Positions 1 through 5,839 of a DNA stretch of 11,957 nucleotides are shown here, piece after piece (the stretch's first letter is position 1; each line of letters opens with the position of its first letter). Origin of the DNA: an uncultured Prevotellaceae bacterium (GTDB lineage Bacteria; Bacteroidota; Bacteroidia; Bacteroidales; Bacteroidaceae). The stretch covers positions 1-11,957 of the forward strand of contig CAMHPM010000019.1 in assembly GCA_946187025.1 (NCBI GenBank). Direction: 5' to 3'. The translations under genes and the position numbers were made by a program. The notes beneath the pieces were generated by a model that was not told the DNA's origin, did no database searches, and saw nothing but the letters and a program-made list of their open reading frames with translations.

Positions 1-62
1 CACAAGGCTCCAAGTGTGTGTCTCATACATACAGACAGCACACGACACAGAACTGACAGAAC

Positions 63-1604
63 ATGAATAAACGAATACATACATACCTCATAACAGCGTT
101 GATTGTGCTTGCTGCATATCCCTTAGCAGCAACAGCACAAAAAAACATCGACTCAAACGACCTGACCCTCAGCGACGATAGTGTGTGGTTCGATGCCATC
201 ACCGGCCGTCGGATGCACTTGCAGCGTCTCGAGGGCATCGACACCCTGGTGTATATCAAGCCCCGGCCGCTCGTGGCACTGGCCAAAGACCTGGGGCTCA
301 ATGCCGCCATACTTTCGTGGGACCACTTCGTGCAGGATCGTGAATGGGCTGCAGTAACCAGCCATGTCATCCGCAACCACTTCACCCACGGACCGCGACT
401 CGACAACGACAGCTTCTCGGGCAACCAGTTCTCACATCCCTACCACGGAGGCATGTTCTACAACACCGCCCGCAACGAGGGACTGAGCTATGGCGTGTCG
501 TTGCTCTATCCTATCATCGGCAGTGCATCGTGGGAATGGCTGTGCGAAACCAACCCGCCATCCATCAACGACCTGCTGTCAACCGGTGTGGGCGGAGCAG
601 TGATAGGCGAGGTGACCCATCGTGCGAGCGACATCTTCTTCGACGATTCGCGACGGGGAACCAACCGTGTGATACGCGAAATCATAGGTTCGATTCTCAA
701 TCCGGTCAGGGCAGCACACCGAATCATCAGCGGCGAGATGTGGAGGGTAAGCCCATCGCGCGGCAAGCGCCTCGAACCACAGCCATATTCGTTCGAAGTA
801 GGTCTGGGCGAACGACGCATGGCCGAACTCAGTGGCAACAAAGACATGATGAAGTCGCCTTACATCGATTTCAGCTTCAACTACGGACAACGCTTCAACC
901 CATCGGGCCGCAGCAAACCGTTCGACCTCTTCAGTTTTTCTATGCTGGCCAACCTGTCGGGCAAACACCCCACGATAGGCAGCCTCGACATCTCAGGACG
1001 ACTGGCCGACCGGCAGATACGCCGCCCGGGCAAGTGGAGCCTCGACATCGGCTTCTATCAGAACCTGAAATATGCCGAACACTACTCGCGCGAGAGCAAG
1101 CGCGCCAACCATTTTTCAATCATCTCCGAGGCTGTCAGCTTCGGTGGCGGACTATATGTCGAACGCAAGGCCAACAGCACATGTTTCTTCAACGACTTCA
1201 TGATCAGTGCTGTTGCCTTCGGCGGTACCAACAGCGACTACTACATGGAACGCCGCTACAGCTATGCCAGCGGTGTGAGCCTGCGCAACGACACACAATT
1301 CCACATCAACCAGCGCGCTTTGGTGGGCAACAAATTCTACTTCGCACGCCTCTTCTCGTTCAAGGGATACAGCGCCGACGAAATCGACCGACAGGTAGCT
1401 GCAGGCATCGACCCAAGCTGCTGGGGCGACCAGGGCAACCACTCGGTGCTGACCAACGAGACATTCCTGCAATACAACATATACAAGAATATACGTATAA
1501 ACATAGACTACATGCGCTACCTGCGACGCTCAAACTACAAATACTTCCCGTCGGTACACGCACGTAGCCATGAGTTTAAAATGGGTATCATCTACTCAAT
1601 CTGA
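63..1604 (+). CDS. Exported DUF3943 family protein, probable outer-membrane beta-barrel
   Basis: This 513-aa protein starts with a signal peptide (about residues 1-25, ending in ATA before Q26), so it is exported. Residues about 100-228 match my memory of the DUF3943 family of Bacteroidetes and Proteobacteria. They contain NQFSHPYHGGMFYNTAR (121-137) and GEVTHRASD (182-190), rich in conserved His, Asp and Asn. From about residue 240 to the end the sequence alternates polar and aromatic or hydrophobic residues in short stretches (for example YIDFSFNYGQRF, WSLDIGFYQNLKY) and ends in MGIIYSI, as expected of outer-membrane beta strands. Family function is unknown, and I do not infer an activity. 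The ATG follows only 62 bp of visible upstream sequence, in which I see no promoter, so the gene may continue an operon from the left. The next gene starts 4 bp after its stop, or overlaps it by 35 bp if the earlier ATG is used. Confidence 0.85.
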   Translation: MNKRIHTYLITALIVLAAYPLAATAQKNIDSNDLTLSDDSVWFDAITGRRMHLQRLEGIDTLVYIKPRPLVALAKDLGLNAAILSWDHFVQDREWAAVTSHVIRNHFTHGPRLDNDSFSGNQFSHPYHGGMFYNTARNEGLSYGVSLLYPIIGSASWEWLCETNPPSINDLLSTGVGGAVIGEVTHRASDIFFDDSRRGTNRVIREIIGSILNPVRAAHRIISGEMWRVSPSRGKRLEPQPYSFEVGLGERRMAELSGNKDMMKSPYIDFSFNYGQRFNPSGRSKPFDLFSFSMLANLSGKHPTIGSLDISGRLADRQIRRPGKWSLDIGFYQNLKYAEHYSRESKRANHFSIISEAVSFGGGLYVERKANSTCFFNDFMISAVAFGGTNSDYYMERRYSYASGVSLRNDTQFHINQRALVGNKFYFARLFSFKGYSADEIDRQVAAGIDPSCWGDQGNHSVLTNETFLQYNIYKNIRINIDYMRYLRRSNYKYFPSVHARSHEFKMGIIYSI

Positions 1605-1608
1605 CCCG

Positions 1609-2892
1609 ATGACCACAGCCGAGTTCATACAATCAAACCGCACCGCCGACGTTCACCAGCTGGCACTTGCCGCCTCTCGATATGCCGGCATCGACATGCC
1701 GTATGCACTCACACAGATCGAGGCCTGGCAGCGTGCCAGGACCAAACTGCCGCTGTGGGCAGCTACCGAAGGCATCGTCTTCCCACAAAGCCTGCCTATG
1801 GAGCAGTGCTCGTCGCAAGTGGCGGCCGAATACAAGGCACGGGTGTGGCAAGGACTGCCACATTCGCAGGAGCCAGAGACAACGATGACCGACCTTACGG
1901 CCGGTTTCGGCGTGGATGCAACGATGCTTGGGCGGTGTTTTAGCCAACTGACACTGGTGGAGCAAAACACCGAACTGTGCAGCCTGGCTCGTAATAACCT
2001 GCCGTTGCTTGGCATCAAGGCGGCAAACATCATCAACACCACATGCGAGGCAGAAATCCATACACTGCCACACCAGAACCTCATCTTCATCGACCCGGCC
2101 CGACGCGACAGCAACGGACGCAAAACCGTACTGCTGTCTGACTGCTCGCCCGACATCACAATGCTGCAGGACACACTGCTCGAACGAGCCGATTATGTCA
2201 TGGCAAAACTCTCACCGATGCTCGATGTCACATCAGTGGTACGCTCACTCAGCCACATCATAGCAATACACATTGTCAGTGTAGGTGGCGAATGTAAGGA
2301 AATCATTGCCATCATGAGCCGTAAGTATGAATCGGAACCGATGCTATATTGTGTAAACCTGCCCGCTGCAACCGATGGCCAACATCCGGCTGCCGACGAA
2401 AACACCGACATCTTCTCGCTGCCATTGGCCGAATTAAGTGGTAGGGAATCATCTCTTTCAGCTACAACGACTCATCTCTCCGACCATCTGTCGTTTCTGC
2501 CTAATCACGATAACGCTTCCGATTCTCCTGTGTGTTATCTATATGAGCCCAATGCGTCGGTCATGAAGGCAGGAGTTTTCGCCCAGATTGCAATACGTTA
2601 CGGCATACATCAGCTGCATCCCAACAGCCATCTGTATGTGTCAGACACATATATCGACCGATTTCCCGGACGCAAGTTCATACTCACCGACATCTGCTCG
2701 CTCGGCAAAACCGATCAGAAACGCCTGCAACAACTCGGCAAGGCCAACATAGCAGTCCGCAATTTCCCGCTTTCTGTAGTCCAGCTGCGCCAACGCCTCC
2801 ACCTATCCGACGGAGGTTCGACCTACATCTTTGCCACAACGCTGGCTCCCGACAACAAAAAAGTGTTGCTCATTTGCCGGAAACCACACTAA
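1609..2892 (+). CDS. THUMP-like class I SAM-dependent methyltransferase
   Basis: The product is a probable cytoplasmic RNA methyltransferase of the Bacteroidetes THUMP-like family; its target is not known to me. Numbered from the earlier in-frame ATG at 1570, it shows a Rossmann SAM-binding motif DLTAGFGVD (108-116), the acidic strand-2 end LVEQN (129-133), and FIDPARRD (173-180) at the motif IV position. Further conserved pieces are KLSPMLD (213-219) and YEPNASVMKAG (325-335). The C-terminal part (about 360-440, from RFPGRKFILTD) is what I recall as the THUMP-like domain. I prefer the ATG at 1609 (427 aa), because MTTAEFIQ fits the usual start of the family and the preceding 13 residues look like read-through of the upstream gene's end. 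The 1570 start gives 440 aa and overlaps the DUF3943 gene by 35 bp. Either way the two genes are probably co-transcribed. A hairpin follows about 30 bp downstream. Confidence 0.85.
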   Translation: MTTAEFIQSNRTADVHQLALAASRYAGIDMPYALTQIEAWQRARTKLPLWAATEGIVFPQSLPMEQCSSQVAAEYKARVWQGLPHSQEPETTMTDLTAGFGVDATMLGRCFSQLTLVEQNTELCSLARNNLPLLGIKAANIINTTCEAEIHTLPHQNLIFIDPARRDSNGRKTVLLSDCSPDITMLQDTLLERADYVMAKLSPMLDVTSVVRSLSHIIAIHIVSVGGECKEIIAIMSRKYESEPMLYCVNLPAATDGQHPAADENTDIFSLPLAELSGRESSLSATTTHLSDHLSFLPNHDNASDSPVCYLYEPNASVMKAGVFAQIAIRYGIHQLHPNSHLYVSDTYIDRFPGRKFILTDICSLGKTDQKRLQQLGKANIAVRNFPLSVVQLRQRLHLSDGGSTYIFATTLAPDNKKVLLICRKPH

Positions 2893-2906
2893 TGAATTCA
2901 CATAAT

Positions 2907-2937
2907 AAGAAGAGCTAAAAACAAGAAGAGCTAAAAG
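2907..2937. repeat. 14-bp direct repeat forming duplicate stem arms
   Basis: The sequence AAGAAGAGCTAAAA occurs at 2907-2920 and again at 2923-2936, 16 bp apart. Only one inverted partner exists downstream (2959-2971), and either copy could pair with most of it. The second copy is closer and is the one used in the stem-loop annotated next. Confidence 0.7.
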
Positions 2938-2971
2938 TCAGGTGCCACAGTCACCATCCTTTTAGCTCTTC
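2925..2971. terminator. Long stem-loop between convergent genes, probable bidirectional terminator
   Basis: A perfect 13-bp stem is formed by 2925-2937 (G then AAGAGCTAAAAG) and 2959-2971 (CTTTTAGCTCTT then C). The 21-nt loop contains a further GGTG/CACC pair (2941-2944 and 2952-2955). It lies 32 bp after the methyltransferase stop and between convergently transcribed genes. The stem is only moderately G+C rich and the downstream T stretch is broken (CCTTATTTCC), so efficiency as an intrinsic terminator is uncertain. It would fold on either strand. Confidence 0.6.
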
Positions 2972-3017
2972 CTTATTTCCGGTCAGCGGATTCCCAACCG
3001 CCATCCTTTTTTCATCC

Positions 3018-3105
3018 TTTCATTAGCCCTCCCCATAAAGGGGGAGCGGGGAGAGGGTCTTTTTCATTTGCCCTCCCCATAAAGGGGGAGCGGGGAGAGG
3101 GTCTT
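3018..3105. repeat. Two tandem 44-bp hairpin repeats, terminator-like
   Basis: Two adjacent 44-bp units (3018-3061 and 3062-3105) differ at one base, with a 36-bp perfectly identical core (3026-3061 and 3070-3105). Each unit can form a short hairpin CTCCCC / GGGGAG with a 6-nt loop (3029-3034 with 3041-3046 in unit 1). It can instead form a longer one, in which CCCTCCCC pairs with the later GGGGAGAGGG allowing one bulged base. In the longer fold of unit 1 the run TCTTTTT follows within about 3 nt, which resembles a plus-strand intrinsic terminator. The units sit at the convergent gene ends, after both stop codons. They look like an intergenic dispersed or REP-like repeat of the host genome, which cannot be confirmed from one window. 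Confidence 0.75.
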
Positions 3106-3133
3106 ATCATTTTTCATTCCTTCTTATCCTCGC

Positions 3134-5194
3134 TTACCACTTGTCTTCAGGATACAACTCGTTGTTGTAAACCGAGCGTGGACAAAGCTCGATATAGTCG
3201 AATGGGAATGTACCGTTGGTCGATTCGAGTTTCTGTTGCACACGTACCCAGTGGTCGGTTTTTCCATCGGTGTGGAATGTGGTGTATATGCGTCGCAGAG
3301 TCTCTCGCGTGTCGCGGTTAGGTGCTCTCGAGCCTTCACCGCTTGACGATGTGTTACCATACGAAGCAGGACCCTTCATCCATCCACGGTTGTGCAGAGC
3401 CTTGTCGTAGGCAGCAATGGCTTCCTCGTCGCCCAGGTCGGTGTCCGAACGCCAGCCGATGCTTGCATCGTCGCCATGTTTACGCATATCTACAGGTATT
3501 CCACAAGGCTTTCCATCGAAATAGACCTGAATGATACCACGGTTGTCGAATCCGAGGCACACCTGGATGCGGAATTCATAATCGCCCTCCGGAACCGGTG
3601 GCAACTTGAACTGAACGTCGTACATACCACATATCATCACTTCGTCGCCATAATACGACCAGAAGTCGAGATAGCGGTTGCGTACATGGAGGTGGGTATT
3701 GACATCATTGTAGATGAAGTTGGCAGCCGAGCCCGCCTTGAAACCAATACAAGTGTTAGGGTTGATTTCAGGGTCAGACGAAGTGCTCTTCAATCCATAC
3801 TGTCCTGGGAACTCAGGGCATCCGCCAACACCACGCACGCCGTGTCCGCGTGCTCCGCTCGTCATGAAGTCGGGCGAAAGGGTGGTGGCATCAATACGCA
3901 GACGCTCGTTGAGCACTACCTCCTGAGTCTGGCGGCCATAGTCGATGAGGTCGGTGAGATAATGATATACTCCGTTCACAGCCATCAGGTTGCTTGCGGC
4001 CTCGCTTGGAGAAAGTATGCGTGAGCCTGGTACCTTCACCCCACGACCGTCACGGCGGTTCTGTACCCCGCGGCGGTTTACGTAACGTCCTTGTTCTGAA
4101 CCCGATGGGTAAGACACTTTCATGATGGAGTGTGGCATCATGGTCTCATACCAGTCGGCTGCATCCCAGTGGCGACGGTCGAAGTTGGCCGTCAGCATTT
4201 TGTTGTCAGGGGTCAGCATGTTATAGACAATGCGACATGGCAGGAAATGGTATGACACCCAGCGGTTGAGCGAGTTGCGGCGATCGGTGAAATCGGTCAC
4301 ACCGGCATCCTCTGGATACATGTCGTCATACACTTCCTTCGCATGGGCAATGAGGTCGTCTATATTGTTGATGCCATGTTCGGCATACACAGCGTCGGGC
4401 TCTATGAATCCGGTGTATCCGTAATAGCGCTTTTCCATGTAAAACACATTGTCGTATTCCACGGCAGTGGCATAGCAGGTACCCTTTTCAAACGAATCGA
4501 CATCGCAATGATAGCTGTCGTCGATGTAGCGCTCGAGCGAGTCCTTCATGCCAGTGATGGCCAGTGCTGTGTAGAACAGCGAGATGGTAGAGTCGCGGTG
4601 CATCAGTTCAGGCAACATTTCGTTGGTGGCATCTATAACATGGTTGATTGTGTGTACCACGCCGTTTTCGACCGAGTCGTCGTTTACGATGAGCTGTGAC
4701 TTTTTGTTCACATAATATGCAATGTCAATCTGGCCGTCGTCGGTTTTTATTGAGTCGCAGGTGATGGTCAGGTATCGGTCGAGCATGTTCATGGTCGGCA
4801 GGGTGATGTCAGAGAAATCGCTCGTGAAGAACGACTGCTCGATGATGTGCATTGCTGCAATGGTGTCGCAGTCGGCAACCGACAATTCATCCACCGAACT
4901 CAGTCCACGGCCGGCAAGAAAATCTTTTACAGCCTCGTTGGTAGGTGCAAATACTGTGTATGAACCGTATGTTCCAAGCAAGTCGAAACTCACCATGTGC
5001 GATTTCTGGATGATGGAAATAAACTCGCTGAAACGTTCTGGATGGTTGCTTAGGTAGCTGTTGGCCATATCACCTTTGGCCGTGTAGTAGTTTTCAACGC
5101 CTGGGTCGTCGTTACAGCTTGGCAGCAGCGAAAAGGCGAGTACGCTGACAACCACAGCGAACATTTTTGTGCTTAGGTTGGCAATTGTTTTCAT
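3134..5194 (-). CDS. Surface-type lipoprotein with two fasciclin (FAS1) regions
   Basis: This 686-aa protein has a lipoprotein signal with lipobox LPSC (24-27). The residues after the cysteine, NDDP, are acidic as in Bacteroidetes surface-export signals, so exposure on the cell surface is likely. FAS1 region 1 spans about 45-190, with the H1-type motif YTVFAPTNEAV (79-89) and the H2-type motif NGVVHTINHVI (177-187). FAS1 region 2 spans about 195-419, is longer and more divergent, and closes with VNGVYHYLTDLIDY (406-419). Residues about 420-686 form a separate beta-rich part ending in FDYIELCPRSVYNNE; I recall such C-terminal parts in Bacteroidetes FAS1 proteins but cannot name the family with certainty. 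FAS1 domains generally mediate adhesion or binding; no catalytic motif is visible. The gene is divergent from the SusCD operon, and FAS1 lipoproteins often neighbour SusCD pairs in this phylum. Start choice is supported by the signal peptide and a promoter about 70 bp upstream. Confidence 0.88.
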   Translation of the reverse strand: MKTIANLSTKMFAVVVSVLAFSLLPSCNDDPGVENYYTAKGDMANSYLSNHPERFSEFISIIQKSHMVSFDLLGTYGSYTVFAPTNEAVKDFLAGRGLSSVDELSVADCDTIAAMHIIEQSFFTSDFSDITLPTMNMLDRYLTITCDSIKTDDGQIDIAYYVNKKSQLIVNDDSVENGVVHTINHVIDATNEMLPELMHRDSTISLFYTALAITGMKDSLERYIDDSYHCDVDSFEKGTCYATAVEYDNVFYMEKRYYGYTGFIEPDAVYAEHGINNIDDLIAHAKEVYDDMYPEDAGVTDFTDRRNSLNRWVSYHFLPCRIVYNMLTPDNKMLTANFDRRHWDAADWYETMMPHSIMKVSYPSGSEQGRYVNRRGVQNRRDGRGVKVPGSRILSPSEAASNLMAVNGVYHYLTDLIDYGRQTQEVVLNERLRIDATTLSPDFMTSGARGHGVRGVGGCPEFPGQYGLKSTSSDPEINPNTCIGFKAGSAANFIYNDVNTHLHVRNRYLDFWSYYGDEVMICGMYDVQFKLPPVPEGDYEFRIQVCLGFDNRGIIQVYFDGKPCGIPVDMRKHGDDASIGWRSDTDLGDEEAIAAYDKALHNRGWMKGPASYGNTSSSGEGSRAPNRDTRETLRRIYTTFHTDGKTDHWVRVQQKLESTNGTFPFDYIELCPRSVYNNELYPEDKW

Positions 5195-5265
5195 ATACTT
5201 CTACTTTTTTCTATTGTTGCAGGATTTTGATTATTGATGGTGCCTATTTATAAGCTATCCGACTG

Positions 5266-5296
5266 CAAAGATAAATAATAAGATGTAAATACCAAA
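5266..5296 (-). promoter_or_regulatory. Bacteroidetes-type promoter for the FAS1 lipoprotein gene
   Basis: On the minus strand the -7 element TATCTTTG (plus-strand CAAAGATA, 5266-5273) matches TAnnTTTG. A -33 TTTG (plus-strand CAAA, 5293-5296) lies exactly 19 bp upstream, the spacing known for the Bacteroidetes primary sigma factor. Transcription would start near 5260, giving a leader of about 65 nt. A second TAnnTTTG match on the same strand (5371-5378) has no TTTG at the right distance and is weaker. Confidence 0.75.
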
Positions 5297-5604
5297 GTTT
5301 TTTTAGCTAAATTACAGTATGCCATTATATTTTTCTAGTCAGCCACCTCATTTTGCGTATTATGAATTAACAAATATAAACACCATGCGACGATAGTTGC
5401 TATATATTGACACATACTTTGTCACAAAAAGCAACATGGCCCTTGTCGAGCTTTGCCAAAACGCAGGTATCAATAGCTTACGTTTTGCGTGAATAATGCG
5501 TCAATTGACATCAAAATGAAAGAAAATCCTTGCTTTAAGCCATGCAAAGTGTTAAATACTGCATTTTGTTAAGTTTTTTTAATGCTTGTTTAATAATTTT
5601 TTCT

Positions 5605-5612
5605 TAAATTTG
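5605..5612 (+). promoter_or_regulatory. Probable -7 element of the SusCD operon promoter
   Basis: TAAATTTG matches the Bacteroidetes -7 consensus TAnnTTTG exactly and sits in a strongly AT-rich tract. No TTTG lies 19-21 bp upstream; the nearest resemblance is CTTG at 5585-5588, with a 16-bp gap. A weak -33 box would fit a promoter that needs an activator. Transcription would begin around 5618-5621, leaving about 220 nt of leader before the SusC start. Confidence 0.5.
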
Positions 5613-5619
5613 CAGCTCG

Positions 5620-5671
5620 AAAGGTGTAATATACACTTTTGCGTAGGCTTTTGCATAATGTGGAGCCTCGC
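5620..5671 (+). promoter_or_regulatory. Two consecutive stem-loops at the start of the SusC leader
   Basis: The first hairpin is an interrupted palindrome, AAAGGTGTA / TACACTTTT (5620-5628 with 5632-5640), 9 bp with one G-U pair and a 3-nt loop. It overlaps the predicted transcription start, so it could equally be a DNA operator. The second runs from 5641 to 5671: GCG, a bulged T and AGGCT pair with AGCCT and CGC (5645-5649 with 5664-5668, and 5641-5643 with 5669-5671), extended by two T-G wobbles. A third, smaller CCCC/GGGG hairpin lies at 5770-5781. I recognise no known riboswitch or named leader RNA. The folds were found by eye, not by computed energy. Confidence 0.45.
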
Positions 5672-5839
5672 GCGTATATATAATATAAGGTGTAAGACGA
5701 ATGACATGGCCAATATAAAAAAGACAGGCTACTGATACAAGATACAAACACAAAAAAAAGAAAGTGCGCCCCCATGTGGGGTGTACAAGGGATACAGATA
5801 AAGAATATTCATTAATTATTAACTTAAAACAAACAGAGA

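Larger units (their letters stand above)
5195..5839. other. 645-bp divergent intergenic regulatory region
   Basis: This AT-rich stretch separates the divergent FAS1 and SusC genes and carries no convincing gene. It holds the minus-strand promoter at 5266-5296, a plus-strand -7 element at 5605-5612, and a structured leader from about 5620. The 8-mer TTTTGCGT occurs three times on the plus strand (5351-5358, 5483-5490, 5637-5644). There is a 7-bp inverted repeat CAAAACG / CGTTTTG at 5457-5463 and 5481-5487, with centres 24 bp apart. A 5-bp inverted repeat TGACA / TGTCA lies at 5408-5412 and 5420-5424. These are candidate operator sites only; no regulator gene is in the window. Confidence 0.6.

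Noticed and set aside
344..1567. A 407-codon open frame on the plus strand, inside the DUF3943 gene in another frame.
   Set aside because: Its translation is rich in Arg, Gln, His and Pro without domain features, as expected from an out-of-frame reading of G+C-rich coding DNA. The overlapping frame has a signal peptide and a recognisable family motif.
3392..4024. A 210-codon open frame on the plus strand, antisense to the FAS1 gene.
   Set aside because: It lies wholly inside the FAS1 coding sequence, has no recognisable motif or upstream promoter, and the minus-strand product is clearly real.
5457..5487. The inverted repeat CAAAACG / CGTTTTG considered as a transposon end or a CRISPR-like repeat.
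   Set aside because: The arms are only 7 bp, occur once as a pair, and have no transposase or further repeats nearby. It is kept only as a candidate operator.
5658..5735. A 25-codon plus-strand open frame (MWSLARIYNIRCK...) in the predicted SusC leader, possible leader peptide.
   Set aside because: It is too short to support by coding signal, its start lies inside a predicted stem-loop, and it shows no run of repeated codons typical of attenuation. It could be tested by ribosome profiling.
5590..5775. A 61-codon minus-strand open frame in the SusC leader encoding a hydrophobic N-terminal stretch.
   Set aside because: The hydrophobic run comes from reading A-rich leader DNA in reverse (TTT, CTT and similar codons). 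The frame runs through the predicted -7 element, and no promoter fits it. I do not consider it a supported small protein.
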